A DNA stretch of 34,830 bases from Thioclava sp. JE_KL1 (GTDB lineage Bacteria > Pseudomonadota > Alphaproteobacteria > Rhodobacterales > Rhodobacteraceae), in contig NZ_WBJS01000018.1 in NCBI RefSeq assembly GCF_009296265.1, forward strand, positions 1-34,830, given 5' to 3'. How positions within the stretch are numbered: the first letter of the stretch is position 1; every line of letters starts with the position of its first letter. Both the position numbers and the translations under genes were made by a program. The notes beneath the pieces are model-generated. The model was not told the DNA's origin. It did not search any database and worked only from the letters and a program-made list of their open reading frames with translations. Shown here in pieces: positions 1 to 8,936 of this stretch.

Positions 1-149
1 TCCGGCGCGCCGTCGATCTGGTCATACGCGCGGAAATCACCGAAATACTTCGTGATCGCAGCCGTCAGCGTCGTCTTGCCGTGGTCAACGTGGCCAATCG
101 TGCCGATGTTGACGTGCGGTTTGTTACGTTCAAACTTTTCCTTTGCCAT
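1..149 (-). CDS. tuf: Elongation factor Tu, N-terminal part (runs off the left edge)
   Basis: The minus strand from the ATG at 149 encodes 49 residues of the EF-Tu amino terminus. It opens [20 protein letters not shown] and continues through the P-loop GHVDHGKT into the switch I side ([17 protein letters not shown]). EF-Tu delivers aminoacyl-tRNA to the ribosome as a GTP complex. The other roughly 340 residues lie outside the window. The Shine-Dalgarno match is weak (CAGAGG about 12 bases upstream). It is divergent from the P450 gene, with a plausible promoter at 210-238. Alphaproteobacteria often carry two tuf copies; which one this is cannot be told here. Confidence 0.97.
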   Translation of the reverse strand, partial: MAKEKFERNKPHVNIGTIGHVDHGKTTLTAAITKYFGDFRAYDQIDGAP

Positions 150-209
150 CTCGCGGGGCGCCTCTGGTTAGGGGGCCGCTAGCAGCGAGCCCGAGTCAAT
201 ATCGCGCGC

Positions 210-238
210 TACCTATTGCGCTGGCGGGAAAAAATCAA
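210..238 (-). promoter_or_regulatory. Candidate sigma-70 promoter for tuf
   Basis: On the minus strand a TTGATT box (233-238) is followed after exactly 17 bases by TAGGTA (210-215). This would start transcription near 203 and leave a leader of about 54 bases before the tuf ATG at 149. The -35 is a good match and the -10 moderate. This is by eye only. Confidence 0.4.
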
Positions 239-316
239 GCCCGGAATGCAGGGTTTCGCCTGTCTGTGTTCGCGGTTTCGCTTGGGCAGCGACCGGCGCC
301 GCACTACCATCTCGTC

Positions 317-1690
317 ATGGATTACGCTGCGACAGACGACACCCACCGCCTTCCGGCCCGTGCGCCCCTTGCCGAGCATCCGCTGGGCATCTTCGCGAGC
401 TTCCGCGCCGCGCGGCGCAACCTGTTGGAAATCATACCGGAACTGGCGACCCATGCACCGATCATCTCGGGCAATACCGGGGCGCGCTGGCATATGGTGA
501 TGGACCCCGACAGCCTGCGCCACATCCTCAAGACGCGCGTCGAAGATTATCCGAAATCGGTGGTGACCAAACTCATCCTCGGCCCTGCCGTAGGGGAAGG
601 GCTGTTCGTCGCCGAAGGGGCCGAATGGCGCTGGCAGCGCCGCGCCGCCTCTCCGGTCTTCGCCGCGCGCAACATGGAGGCGCTCGCCCCCGTCATGGGG
701 GCCGCAGCCGAGGCCTCCGCCGCACGTATCAGCACCGCCGCCGATACCGGTCGCGCGGTGGACCTGCATCAGGAGATGGTGGCAGCGACCTTCGAGGTGA
801 TCTCGGACGTGACCTTCTCGGGCGACGAGGGTTTCGACCGCGCCGCGATCCACCGGGCGATCGACGCCTATATCGCGCAGACCGCGAAGGTCTCGCTTCT
901 CGACCTCTTCGCCCTGCCCGCCTGGGTGCCGCGCCCGCATCGGGTGATTTCCTCAGGCGTCGTGCGCGACCTCAAGCGCCATGCGGACCGAGCCATCGAG
1001 GCCCGGCGCGCGGGCGAGGCGAAAGCAGTGCCCGACCTCCTGGACCTGCTCGACGGCGCGCAGGACCCCGAAACCGGCCGCGAGATGAGCCCGGCCGAGC
1101 TGCGCGACAACCTGCTGACCTTCATCGTCGCAGGCCACGAGACGACCGCGCTGACGCTCGCCTGGGCGCTCTACCTCAGCGCTTTCGACCCCGAGGTTCA
1201 GGACGCCGCCCGCAGCGAGGCGCAGACCGCGCTCGGTGCCCACGCGGCGACCGTCGATGACCTGCCAAAGATGCCCCTCGTCGCGCAGATCGTGAACGAG
1301 AGCCTGCGCCTCTACCCGCCTGCGGGCTTCCTGTCGCGCACGGCGCGCAAACCCGACACGCTTCTGGGGCGCGAGGTGCGCGCAGGCGACACGGTGATGC
1401 TGCCGATCTACGCGCTCCACCGTCACCACGCGCTGTGGGAGAACCCGCATGCCTTCCGCCCGGACCGTTTCGCCAATCCGACGCATGACCGCTTCGCCTT
1501 CCTGCCCTTCGGGGCCGGGCCGCGGATCTGCATCGGCGCAGGCTTCGCGATGCAGGAGGCGCAGATCATCCTCGCCACGCTCCTCGCCCGGTTCCGCTTC
1601 ACCGCCGTGCCGGGGCGCGAGCCTGTGCCGGAGATGATCCTGACCACGCGCCCAAAGGGCGGCATCTGGCTGACAGCGGAGCGCGCGTGA
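317..1690 (+). CDS. Cytochrome P450
   Basis: The 457-residue product is a complete haem-thiolate monooxygenase. The I-helix oxygen-activation motif AGHETT is at residues 272-277, the K-helix ExxR is E328-S-L-R331, and the haem-binding loop FGAGPRICIG starts at F398 with the proximal ligand Cys405. There is no membrane anchor or fused reductase, so it should be a soluble class I enzyme needing a ferredoxin and reductase encoded elsewhere. The substrate cannot be inferred. I chose ATG 317 (MDYAATDD) because the frame upstream reads as non-protein sequence, although it is open back to 143. There is no convincing Shine-Dalgarno before 317, so the start is the weakest part of this call. It is a single gene between tuf (divergent) and parC (convergent). 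Confidence 0.93.
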   Translation: MDYAATDDTHRLPARAPLAEHPLGIFASFRAARRNLLEIIPELATHAPIISGNTGARWHMVMDPDSLRHILKTRVEDYPKSVVTKLILGPAVGEGLFVAEGAEWRWQRRAASPVFAARNMEALAPVMGAAAEASAARISTAADTGRAVDLHQEMVAATFEVISDVTFSGDEGFDRAAIHRAIDAYIAQTAKVSLLDLFALPAWVPRPHRVISSGVVRDLKRHADRAIEARRAGEAKAVPDLLDLLDGAQDPETGREMSPAELRDNLLTFIVAGHETTALTLAWALYLSAFDPEVQDAARSEAQTALGAHAATVDDLPKMPLVAQIVNESLRLYPPAGFLSRTARKPDTLLGREVRAGDTVMLPIYALHRHHALWENPHAFRPDRFANPTHDRFAFLPFGAGPRICIGAGFAMQEAQIILATLLARFRFTAVPGREPVPEMILTTRPKGGIWLTAERA

Positions 1691-1713
1691 CGGGCGAGAG
1701 CAAACACTCACCC

Positions 1714-1740
1714 TTCGCCTTGGCAAAAATATCCCGGGGG
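1714..1740 (+). repeat. AAATATCCC intergenic repeat, copy 1
   Basis: The stretch reads TTCGCCTTGGC then AAAAATATCCCGGGGG, just after the P450 stop. It closely matches the copy at 29036-29067 (TTCGCCTTGGCTC then AAATATCCCCG). Five copies of the family occur in the window, all outside coding sequence. Confidence 0.6.
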
Positions 1741-1744
1741 TGAA

Positions 1745-1777
1745 TTGCCCGACAGGGCAAGAGGGGGCAGCGCCCCC
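1745..1777. terminator. Paired hairpins between convergent P450 and parC
   Basis: Two perfect stems follow each other: TTGCCC (1745-1750)/GGGCAA (1755-1760) with loop GACA, and GGGGGC (1763-1768)/GCCCCC (1772-1777) with a three-base loop. They lie between two genes that end facing each other. No T-run follows, so rho-independent termination is uncertain; they may be part of the adjacent repeat. Confidence 0.35.
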
Positions 1778-1822
1778 TGCCGGATCGCCCGGGCCTGCCC
1801 GGACGATCCCTCAGGCAAAGCC

Positions 1823-4051
1823 TCAGGTGAACCTGTTGTCCCGCGGGAAGCCACGCGGCGCCATGCGGCCCGCCGAAGCCCGCTTGCCGGTCCATTCGGC
1901 GAGATCGGTCTCGGTCCGAGTCCGGCCCGCCGGATCCTTCCAGCTCAGACCATCGGCCAGGGTGAAGGTCTTCGCATCGCTCAGCCCGCCATCCTTGTAT
2001 TTCTGCAGCCGGACGCCCTTGCCGCGTGCCATCTCGGGCAGTTCTTCAAGCGCAAAGACCAGCAGCTTGCGGTTCTGACCGACGCAGGCGACCGTATCGC
2101 CGTCGATCTTCGAACAGACGGTGGTTTTCGCCGCGCCCTTCATGTTCAGAACCTGCTTGCCCGATTTGGTCTGCGCCACGAGCTCCTCGCCCGGACAGAT
2201 GAAGCCGTCGCCATCCGAGGAGGCCAGCAGATATTTCTCGCCCGCCTTCGGCAGCAGCAGATGGGTCACCTCCGCCTCGTTGGGCAGATCGACCATCAGC
2301 CGCAGCGGCTCGCCCATGCCGCGCCCGCCGGGCAGATTCGCCCCGAGCACGGTATAGGCACGTCCGTTGGAGCCCATCGCGACGATCCGGTCCGTGGTCT
2401 CGGCATGCATGGCGAACATCGGCCCGTCGCCATCCTTGAACTTCACCTCGGCATCGAGCGCGTTATGGCCCTTCATCGCCCGGATCCAACCCATCTTCGA
2501 CAGGATAACGGTGATCGGTTCGCGCTCGATCATCGCCTCGATCGGCACTTCCTCGACCTCGCCGGCCTCGGCGAAGCCGGTGCGCCGCGCGCCGCCTTCG
2601 GCATTGCGGCCGAATTTCTTGTCGATGTCCTTCAGCTCACCGCCGATCGTCTTCCATTGCAGCTTTTCGGAGGCGAGCAGGTCTTCGAGCCCCGAGCGCT
2701 CTTCGATCAGCGCATCACGCTCGCGCTTGAGCTCCATTTCCTCGAGCTTGCGCAGACTGCGCAGGCGCATGTTGAGGATCGCTTCGGCCTGCACGTCGGA
2801 CAGCTCGAACTCGGCCATCAGCATCGCCTTGGGCTCGTCCTCGTAGCGGATGATCTCAATCACCCGGTCGAGGTTCAGGAAGGCGATGATATAGCCTTCG
2901 AGCACTTCGAGACGCGCGTCGATCTTGTCCATCCGGTGCTGCGAGCGGCGCAGCAGCACCTCGCGCCGGTGATCGAGGAAGGCACGCAGCACCTCCTTGA
3001 GCGAGCAGACCTTCGGCACCCGCCCGTCGATCAGCACGTTCATGTTGAGCGAGAACCGGACCTCCAGATCGGAGTTCTTGAACAGCATCCCCATGAGCAT
3101 CTCGGGCTCGACGGTGCGCGATTTCGGCTCCAGCACGATGCGGATATCGTCGGCGCTCTCGTCGCGCACATCGGCCAGCGCGGGCACCTTGCGGGTCTGA
3201 ATGACCTCGGCCAGACGCTCGATCAGCTTCGATTTCTGTACCTGATAGGGGATCTCGGTGACGACGATCTGCCATTGACCGCGGCCCAGTTCCTCTTTCT
3301 CCCAACGCGCCCGCAGGCGGAACGCGCCGCGGCCGGTGCGATAGGCGTCGCGGATATTTTCGGGCGGCTCGACCAGCACGCCGCCGGTCGGGAAATCGGG
3401 GCCGGGGATATGCTCGACCAGCTCGTCATCGGTGATGTCAGGACGCTTGATCATCTCCAAAAGCGCCTCGACCAGCTCGCCGAGATTGTGAGGCGGGATG
3501 TTCGTCGCCATGCCGACCGCGATGCCGCTTGCGCCATTGGCCAGCAGGTTCGGGAAGGCGGCGGGCAACACGACCGGCTCGGTCAGCGTGCCGTCGTAAT
3601 TCGGACGGAAATCGACCGCATCCTCGGCAAGACCTTGCAGAAGCGACTCGGACGGAGAGGCCAGACGCGCCTCGGTATAACGCGAGGCTGCCGGGTTATC
3701 GCCGTCGATATTGCCGAAATTGCCCTGCCCATCGACGAGCTTGTAGCGCATCGCGAAATCCTGCGCGAGACGCGCCATCGCATCGTAAATCGCGGCATCG
3801 CCATGGGGGTGGTAGTTCCCCATCACGTCGCCCGAGATTTTCGCGGATTTCCGGAAGCCGCCGGTGGGCGACAGCTTCAGCTCGCGCATCGCGAAGAGGA
3901 TGCGCCGATGCACCGGCTTCAGGCCGTCGCGCGCATCGGGCAAGGCCCGGTGCATAATCGTCGAGAGCGCATAGGTCAGATAGCGCTCGCCGATCGCACG
4001 GCTCAGCGGTTCGGAACTGGTGGAGAGGGGATTTTCTTCGTCACTGCTCAT
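1823..4051 (-). CDS. parC: DNA topoisomerase IV subunit A
   Basis: The 742-residue product is a type IIA topoisomerase A subunit that, with ParE, decatenates replicated chromosomes. The N-terminal breakage-reunion domain includes the quinolone-pocket helix [20 protein letters not shown] (residues 71-90) and the catalytic tyrosine Tyr125 in [11 protein letters not shown] coiled-coil tower (about 400-470) follows, then a C-terminal beta-pinwheel region (about 490-720). The length (about 740-750) and the absence of the GyrA C-terminal signature favour ParC over GyrA. The start at 4051 ([17 protein letters not shown]) gives the usual short N-terminal extension. It is transcribed alone, divergent from the SH3 gene. 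Confidence 0.96.
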   Translation of the reverse strand: MSSDEENPLSTSSEPLSRAIGERYLTYALSTIMHRALPDARDGLKPVHRRILFAMRELKLSPTGGFRKSAKISGDVMGNYHPHGDAAIYDAMARLAQDFAMRYKLVDGQGNFGNIDGDNPAASRYTEARLASPSESLLQGLAEDAVDFRPNYDGTLTEPVVLPAAFPNLLANGASGIAVGMATNIPPHNLGELVEALLEMIKRPDITDDELVEHIPGPDFPTGGVLVEPPENIRDAYRTGRGAFRLRARWEKEELGRGQWQIVVTEIPYQVQKSKLIERLAEVIQTRKVPALADVRDESADDIRIVLEPKSRTVEPEMLMGMLFKNSDLEVRFSLNMNVLIDGRVPKVCSLKEVLRAFLDHRREVLLRRSQHRMDKIDARLEVLEGYIIAFLNLDRVIEIIRYEDEPKAMLMAEFELSDVQAEAILNMRLRSLRKLEEMELKRERDALIEERSGLEDLLASEKLQWKTIGGELKDIDKKFGRNAEGGARRTGFAEAGEVEEVPIEAMIEREPITVILSKMGWIRAMKGHNALDAEVKFKDGDGPMFAMHAETTDRIVAMGSNGRAYTVLGANLPGGRGMGEPLRLMVDLPNEAEVTHLLLPKAGEKYLLASSDGDGFICPGEELVAQTKSGKQVLNMKGAAKTTVCSKIDGDTVACVGQNRKLLVFALEELPEMARGKGVRLQKYKDGGLSDAKTFTLADGLSWKDPAGRTRTETDLAEWTGKRASAGRMAPRGFPRDNRFT

Positions 4052-4128
4052 GCGGATTTACTAAAGCCGCGCCCGATCCCGGTCCAGCGGGAAAAGCAGG
4101 AATAGGAATTTCCATGGAACTTTTCCCC

Positions 4129-4150
4129 CGTCGGCGGAATTTCACCGACG
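4129..4150. promoter_or_regulatory. Inverted repeat in the parC/SH3 divergent region
   Basis: CGTCGG (4129-4134) and CCGACG (4145-4150) form perfect 6-base arms around a 10-base AT-rich spacer. The position, in a 168-base divergent intergenic region, would suit an operator. Nothing identifies a regulator. Confidence 0.25.
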
Positions 4151-4219
4151 TAGAGCAGAGAGAATCGTGTTAATATTTTCACGCTTCCCCAGCTGCCAAT
4201 CGGAATCAGGGGGTTGATC

Positions 4220-4744
4220 ATGGGCAAGTTGTTGCTGACCACTTTGGCGGGTATTTACGCCGTTATGGCCATCGCCGGACGCGACGTTCCCGGGAACGTC
4301 GAACAGGCCTCTGCGGCCACGTCGAATGACACCGTACAGGTCTCACGCGCCGCGAGCGATAATCAAGAGCTTTCGGCCAGCGAGGCCCCTCAAATTGTCG
4401 CGAAGGCTGCTGCATCACAAGCCAACACGCCGAAGATCGAGAAAGCCTCGTTGATCACCCGCGTCACGCCGAACGCGCGGATGCCGGGCCCCGAGCTCAA
4501 ACCGTCGCCGGAATATCGCGACACCTCGGCGCCGAAAGTCGAAGGCGGCACGCTCTGGAGCGTGACAGCCAATGCGCTCAACGTGCGCTCGGGCCCCTCG
4601 ACCAGCAACGCCGCGATCGACCGCGTCCGCAAGGGCGACGATGTGCTCGTCGTGGCCGAGATCGGCGGCTGGGCGAATGTGAAGATCGAGGGCGACGGCA
4701 CCGAAGGCTGGGTCTCCAAGAAGTACCTGCGCCCGGCAAATTGA
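4220..4744 (+). CDS. Envelope-associated SH3-domain protein
   Basis: The product has 174 residues. A hydrophobic N-terminal segment (about 3-19) acts as a signal or anchor, an Ala/Ser-rich linker (about 28-105) looks disordered, and a bacterial SH3 domain covers about 112-171 with the typical ALNVRSGPS...GWVSKKYL motifs. Such domains usually bind peptidoglycan or mediate envelope contacts, so a periplasmic role is likely; no catalytic domain is present. ATG 4220 was chosen because an AGGGGG Shine-Dalgarno (4208-4213) sits six bases before it; an in-frame TTG at 4214 overlaps the spacer. The gene ends before a strong terminator at 4801. Confidence 0.85.
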   Translation: MGKLLLTTLAGIYAVMAIAGRDVPGNVEQASAATSNDTVQVSRAASDNQELSASEAPQIVAKAAASQANTPKIEKASLITRVTPNARMPGPELKPSPEYRDTSAPKVEGGTLWSVTANALNVRSGPSTSNAAIDRVRKGDDVLVVAEIGGWANVKIEGDGTEGWVSKKYLRPAN

Positions 4745-4786
4745 CCTAAACCGGCCTGCCAGCCGCTAAAATCTTGCCTTTTCAAA

Positions 4787-4835
4787 TGGCTCGAAATACC
4801 CCCGTCGGAGGCAAATCTCCGGCGGGTTTTTCTTT
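4787..4835 (+). terminator. Rho-independent terminator built on intergenic repeat copy 2
   Basis: CCCGTCGGAG (4801-4810) pairs with CTCCGGCGGG (4817-4826) through ten base pairs with one G-U, loop GCAAAT, followed by TTTTTCTTT (4827-4835). The left part (4787-4811, TGGCTCGAAATACCCCCGTC then GGAGG) matches the intergenic repeat at 29046-29067 almost base for base, so this copy has become a terminator for the SH3 gene. Confidence 0.85.
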
Positions 4836-4865
4836 GCGTCGCCGGATCAGAGGGAAGGCGCGCGC

Positions 4866-5705
4866 ATGGCCAAGACGATCCTTATCACTGGATGCTCCTC
4901 GGGCATCGGCTATGACGCGGCCCACGGGCTTAAAGCCGCGGGCTGGAAAGTCTTCGCCACCTGCCGCCGTGAAGAAGATTGCGAGCGCCTGCGCTCCGAA
5001 GGGCTGATCTCGTTCCAGCTCGACGTGGCCGATCCCGAAAGCATCGAGGCGGGCTTCAACGAGGCTCTCGCGCGCGGGCACGGTCGGCTCGACGCGCTCT
5101 ACAACAACGCAGCCTTCGCCTGCCCCGGCGCTGCCGAGGACATCCCCCCCGGCGCGCTGCGCGAGATTTTCGAGACCAACCTGTTCGGCCTGCACGACCT
5201 GACGACCCGCGCGATCAAGGTGATGCGCGCGCAGGGCGACAATGGCGAGGGGCGCATCCTGCAATGCTCCTCGGTGCTGGGCTTCGTCGGGCTGAAATGG
5301 CGCGCGGCCTATGCCTCGACGAAATTCGCCCTGGAAGGGCTGACCGATGTGATGCGGCTCGAAATGGCCGATACGGATATCAAGATCGTACTGATCCAGC
5401 CCGGCCCGATCACTTCGAAAATCCGGGTCAATTCGATCCCGCCTTTCGAGAAATGGGTGGATTGGGAGAATTCCGCCCGCCGCGCGCAATACGAGGGAAG
5501 TCTGCTCAAGCGCCTCTACCAAAGCCGCGGCAAGCCCGACACGTTCGAACTGCCGCCCTCCGAGGTGACCAAGGCGATCCTCAAGGCGCTCGAGGCCCCG
5601 AACCCGAAGCCGCGCTACAAGATCACCACGCCGACCAAGGCGATCAGCGTCGTGCGTCGCTTCCTGCCGGACCGGATGCTCGACTGGGTGCTGGACAAGG
5701 GCTGA
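4866..5705 (+). CDS. Short-chain dehydrogenase/reductase (SDR family)
   Basis: The 279-residue product is a classical SDR with a Rossmann fold. The cofactor loop TGCSSGIG is at 8-15, the structural NNAA motif at 80-83 (usually NNAG), catalytic Ser135/136 in the ILQCSSVLG strand, and the catalytic pair Tyr149-x3-Lys153 in YASTK. Arg34/Arg35 after the second strand would favour NADP(H). The C-terminal extension after about 200 resembles the group that acts on lipid or steroid-like substrates, but the substrate is not inferable. ATG 4866 is preceded by AGGGAAGG (4851-4858). It stands directly after the terminator at 4801-4835, so it begins a new transcription unit that may include the next two genes. 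Confidence 0.92.
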   Translation: MAKTILITGCSSGIGYDAAHGLKAAGWKVFATCRREEDCERLRSEGLISFQLDVADPESIEAGFNEALARGHGRLDALYNNAAFACPGAAEDIPPGALREIFETNLFGLHDLTTRAIKVMRAQGDNGEGRILQCSSVLGFVGLKWRAAYASTKFALEGLTDVMRLEMADTDIKIVLIQPGPITSKIRVNSIPPFEKWVDWENSARRAQYEGSLLKRLYQSRGKPDTFELPPSEVTKAILKALEAPNPKPRYKITTPTKAISVVRRFLPDRMLDWVLDKG

Positions 5706-5766
5706 AAATCCTTTCGCATTTTCGTGATCTCCAGCTATGTCTTGAGCCCAGAGGGAGAGAGACTAC

Positions 5767-5970
5767 ATGCGCAACGACCCGTTATTTTATGTCGTCGCTC
5801 TGGCGAGTTTGGCGGTTCTGGTGATCTTGATGATCGGCATCGCGGGCTTCGGACGCGGGGGCGATTTCAACAAGAAACATGCCAACAAATTGATGCGGTT
5901 GCGCATTGCCGCCCAGGCGGTCGCGATCGCGCTGATCCTGTTGTTCGTTTATCTTAGAAGGGGTGGCTGA
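5767..5970 (+). CDS. Twin-transmembrane protein, HIG1-domain-like
   Basis: The 67-residue product has two hydrophobic helices (about 7-27 and 46-62) joined by a polar, basic loop (GGDFNKKHANKLMRLRIAAQ). The R-x-R-x3-Q pattern in RLRIAAQ and the overall hairpin resemble HIG1-domain proteins, which in mitochondria include cytochrome-oxidase assembly/supercomplex factors; a respiratory role here is inference. An AGGGAGAGAG Shine-Dalgarno region (5751-5760) precedes ATG 5767. The TGA stop (5968-5970) overlaps the next ATG by one base, so translation of the adenosyltransferase is probably coupled to it. Confidence 0.85.
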   Translation: MRNDPLFYVVALASLAVLVILMIGIAGFGRGGDFNKKHANKLMRLRIAAQAVAIALILLFVYLRRGG

Positions 5971-6542
5971 TGGTCGTTCTCAATCGCATCTACACGCGCA
6001 CCGGCGATGCCGGGGAAACCGCGCTCTCGAATGGGGTGCGCGTCGCCAAACATTCCGCGCGCGTGACCGCCTATGGCACCGTGGACGAGCTGAACGCGAC
6101 AGTGGGCATTGCGCGCCTGCATGCGGACGAGGCGCTGCAAAAGCAGCTCTCCGTGATCCAGAACGACCTGTTCGATCTGGGCGCCGATCTGGCGCGGCCC
6201 GATATGGAGCATGACGACGAGGCGGGCTACCCGGTCCTGCGCATGGTAGTGTCTCAGGTGACCCGGCTCGAGACCGAGATCGACGCGATGAACAAGAAGT
6301 TGGAGCCGCTGCGCAGCTTCATCCTGCCGGGCGGCACGCCGCTTGCCGCGCATTTGCATATGTCGCGCACCGTGGCACGGCGTGCCGAGCGTGAAACCGT
6401 GTCGCTGGCCGCGATCGAGGGCGTCAACGAATGGGCGGTGAAATATCTCAACCGCCTGTCCGACTGGTTCTTCGTCGCAGCCCGGATCGCGAATGACGAC
6501 GGCAAGGACGATGTGTTGTGGGTTCCCGGAGCGAACCGCTGA
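5970..6542 (+). CDS. pduO: PduO-type ATP:cob(I)alamin adenosyltransferase
   Basis: The 190-residue product transfers the adenosyl group of ATP to cob(I)alamin, making adenosylcobalamin. Family motifs are all present: the ATP-binding N-terminal YTRTGDAGET (8-17), AYGTVDELNA (34-43), FILPGG (117-122), RRAER (137-141) and YLNRLSDWFFVAAR (159-172). The length matches bacterial PduO/MMAB trimers with no extra domain. It overlaps the twin-transmembrane gene by one base (TGATG) and has no good Shine-Dalgarno of its own beyond the AGAAGGGG at 5956-5963. Its product is the cofactor of the B12-dependent mutase Ecm encoded at 30.8-32.7 kb, a plausible but not exclusive client. Confidence 0.95.
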   Translation: MVVLNRIYTRTGDAGETALSNGVRVAKHSARVTAYGTVDELNATVGIARLHADEALQKQLSVIQNDLFDLGADLARPDMEHDDEAGYPVLRMVVSQVTRLETEIDAMNKKLEPLRSFILPGGTPLAAHLHMSRTVARRAERETVSLAAIEGVNEWAVKYLNRLSDWFFVAARIANDDGKDDVLWVPGANR

Positions 6543-6558
6543 CGAAGTCAGTGGCGGG

Positions 6559-6573
6559 GCTTCCGGTGGAAGC
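6559..6573. terminator. Small hairpin between convergent pduO and priA
   Basis: GCTTCC (6559-6564) and GGAAGC (6568-6573) form a perfect stem with a three-base loop in the 67-base gap between two convergent genes. No T-run follows on either strand, so termination is only suggested by position. Confidence 0.25.
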
Positions 6574-6609
6574 ACCGGCGAAGGGAAGGGGAAGCCGCTA
6601 AGCGCCTCC

Positions 6610-8799
6610 CTATAGGAAGCTCTGCGGATCGATATCGACCGCGAGCCGCGCATTGGTCGGCAGCTTCAGCCCCTTGAGCCAAGCCTTGAGCGCGCCCTGT
6701 AGCGGCGCGCTTTTCTCTGCCTTCACCAAGAGCCGCACCCGATGCCGCCCGCGCACCCGTGCGATCGGCGCAGGCGCGGGCCCGAAGACCTGCGCCCCGA
6801 TCCGGCGAAGCGCGGCATCGTTGCGCGCGAGGTGGTTGCCCACCTCAAACAGCGGCTGCAAATCCGGCCCCGACAGGATGATCCCAGCCATCCGCCCGTA
6901 AGGCGGCACGCCCTGCGCCTGCCGAGCAGCGGCCTCCTGCGCCCAGAACGCCTCCTCGTCGCCGCCCAGAATCGCGCGGATCACCGGGTGTTCGGGCTGG
7001 TAGGTCTGCAACAGCGCCGCGCCCTTCTCCTCGGCGCGGCCCGCCCGGCCCGCCACCTGCCGCATCAGCTGGAACGTCTTCTCCGCCGCGCGCAGATCCG
7101 AGCCCTGCAAACCAAGATCGGCGTCGATCACCCCCACCAGCGTCAGCCGCGGGAAGTTATGCCCTTTCGCCACGATCTGCGTCCCGATGATGATATCCGC
7201 CTCGCCCTGTGCAATCTCGGCAATCTTCTCCTTCAGCGCGCGGGCCGAGCCGAACAGGTCCGAGGACAGCACCGCCAGACGCGCCTCGGGGAAGCGCTCC
7301 GCGACCTCCTCGGCCAGCCGCTCCACCCCCGGCCCGACCGGGGCGAGCTTTCCCTCCACCTCGCAGCTCGGACATTTCACCGGGATCGGCTTGGTCTCGC
7401 CGCATTGGTGGCAGACGAGCCGCTTGAGGAAACGGTGCTCCACCATCCGCGCGTCACAATGATCGCAGCCGATCTGATGCCCGCAGGCGCGGCAGATCGT
7501 GACCGGCGCATAGCCGCGACGGTTGAGAAACAGCATCGCCTGCTGCCCTTCGGCCACCCGCGCGAGAACCTCTTTCACCAGCGTCGGCCCGATCCAATGC
7601 GCGCTCTCGATCGCTTCGTCGCGCATGTCGATCGTGCCCATCTCGGGCAATTCCGCCGTGCCGAACCGCGCGCCCAGATCGAGCCGCTGATATTTCCCGG
7701 CCTCTGCATTCGCCCATGTCTCGAGGCTTGGCGTCGCCGAGGCCAGCACCACCTGCGCCGAACAGCCCGAGGCGCGCAGCACCGCCATGTCGCGGGCGTT
7801 ATAGAGAACGCCTTCCTCCTGCTTGTAGGAGCTGTCATGCTCCTCATCGACCACGATCAGCCCCAGATCGCGAAACGGTAGGAACAGCGCCGAGCGCGCG
7901 CCGACGACAAGCTGCACCTCGCCCGCCCCGCAGGCCTTCCACAGCCTGCGCCGCTCGCTTTGCGTGACCCCGGAATGCCACTCGCCGGGGCGCGCGCCGA
8001 ACCGCGCCTCGACCCGCGAGAGAAACTCCGAACTCAGCGCGATCTCGGGCAACAGCACCAAAGCCTGCCGCCCCTTGCGCAGACATTCCGCGACCGCCTC
8101 CAGATAGACCTCCGTCTTGCCCGATCCGGTCACGCCTTTAAGCAGCGTCGTCGAATAAGCCCCGGAGCCCGCGCGCAAAGCCTCCGCCGCCGTGGTCTGT
8201 GCCTCCGACAGCGCCTTGCCGGGCAGGGCCGGTTCGAGCCGCGGGAACGGTTGATCGCGGGGCACCTCCGCCTCGATAAGCGCGCCGGTCTTCACCAGCC
8301 CCTTCACGACCTGCGTCGTCACCCCGGCCAGATGCGCCAACTCGCTCAGATAGAAGCCCGCACCGCCATGCTCTTCCAGCACCTCCAGCACCCGCGCCCG
8401 CGCATCGGTCATCCGCGACGGCTCCCGGTCGCCCAGCCGGTAAATCTTGCGCATCCCCGGCGGATCGCCCAAGCCCGGCGCGCGCGTCGCCAGACGCAGC
8501 ACCTGCGGCAGCGGCGTCATCGTGTACTCCGCCATCCGCTCCAAAAACACCCGCAGCTCGTCGCGCATCGGCGGCACGTCGAAGACCCGGTTCACCGCGC
8601 GCAGCTTGGCGGCATCGAAACCGCCTTCGCCCGGCCCCCAGACCACGCCGAGCACCTTGCGCGGCCCCAGCGGCACCTCGACGAAAGCCCCGCTGAAACA
8701 ACCGCCCTCCGGCGCGCGATAATCGAGCGGCCGCCCGATCGGCTCCGCCGTCAGCACCGCGACCCGCGCGCCCTCTTCGAACCAACCGGGTTCAGACAT
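6610..8799 (-). CDS. priA: Primosomal protein N' (replication restart helicase PriA)
   Basis: The 729-residue product is a superfamily 2 3'-5' helicase that reloads the replisome at stalled forks. It has the N-terminal DNA-binding domain (about 1-110), Walker A GVTGSGKT (222-229), DEEH box (318-321), a zinc-binding insertion with eight cysteines (436, 439, 445, 448, 463, 466, 476, 479) and the helicase motif QVAGRAGR. I placed the start at 8799 ([10 protein letters not shown]) because GGAAG is eight bases upstream; an in-frame ATG at 8805 is too close to that signal. The frame stays open to 8925 but that stretch crosses an intergenic repeat. It is divergent from the transaldolase gene and convergent with pduO. 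Confidence 0.96.
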   Translation of the reverse strand: MSEPGWFEEGARVAVLTAEPIGRPLDYRAPEGGCFSGAFVEVPLGPRKVLGVVWGPGEGGFDAAKLRAVNRVFDVPPMRDELRVFLERMAEYTMTPLPQVLRLATRAPGLGDPPGMRKIYRLGDREPSRMTDARARVLEVLEEHGGAGFYLSELAHLAGVTTQVVKGLVKTGALIEAEVPRDQPFPRLEPALPGKALSEAQTTAAEALRAGSGAYSTTLLKGVTGSGKTEVYLEAVAECLRKGRQALVLLPEIALSSEFLSRVEARFGARPGEWHSGVTQSERRRLWKACGAGEVQLVVGARSALFLPFRDLGLIVVDEEHDSSYKQEEGVLYNARDMAVLRASGCSAQVVLASATPSLETWANAEAGKYQRLDLGARFGTAELPEMGTIDMRDEAIESAHWIGPTLVKEVLARVAEGQQAMLFLNRRGYAPVTICRACGHQIGCDHCDARMVEHRFLKRLVCHQCGETKPIPVKCPSCEVEGKLAPVGPGVERLAEEVAERFPEARLAVLSSDLFGSARALKEKIAEIAQGEADIIIGTQIVAKGHNFPRLTLVGVIDADLGLQGSDLRAAEKTFQLMRQVAGRAGRAEEKGAALLQTYQPEHPVIRAILGGDEEAFWAQEAAARQAQGVPPYGRMAGIILSGPDLQPLFEVGNHLARNDAALRRIGAQVFGPAPAPIARVRGRHRVRLLVKAEKSAPLQGALKAWLKGLKLPTNARLAVDIDPQSFL

Positions 8800-8819
8800 C
8801 GCCATGTCTTCCAACTGCG

Positions 8820-8844
8820 CTAAATATCCCGGGGAGCGGCGAAG
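8820..8844 (+). repeat. AAATATCCC intergenic repeat, copy 3
   Basis: CTAAATATCCCGGGGAGCGG lies 21 bases upstream of the priA start, in the priA/fsa divergent gap. Only the AAATATCCCGGGG core is conserved with copy 1. It runs into GC-rich small hairpins (GCGGCGAAGCCGC; GGGGCGGAGCCCC), as copy 1 does. The adjoining priA leader would carry this sequence in antisense. Confidence 0.5.
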
Positions 8845-8936
8845 CCGCGGGGCGGAGCCCCCGTCCTGCTGCGACCTCTTTCGCCGTCGCCACTTTTGCG
8901 CTAACACGCTCGCGACTGCTGCCAAGGAGAGCTGCC

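Noticed and set aside
1745-4105. An open frame of 786 codons on the plus strand.
   Set aside because: It is antisense to parC, whose catalytic and structural motifs are complete; its composition is that of a shadow frame.
5706-5766. A cobalamin riboswitch controlling the twin-transmembrane/pduO genes.
   Set aside because: The gap is only 61 bases and has no B12-box; it holds just a weak GAAAAT/ATTTTC stem.
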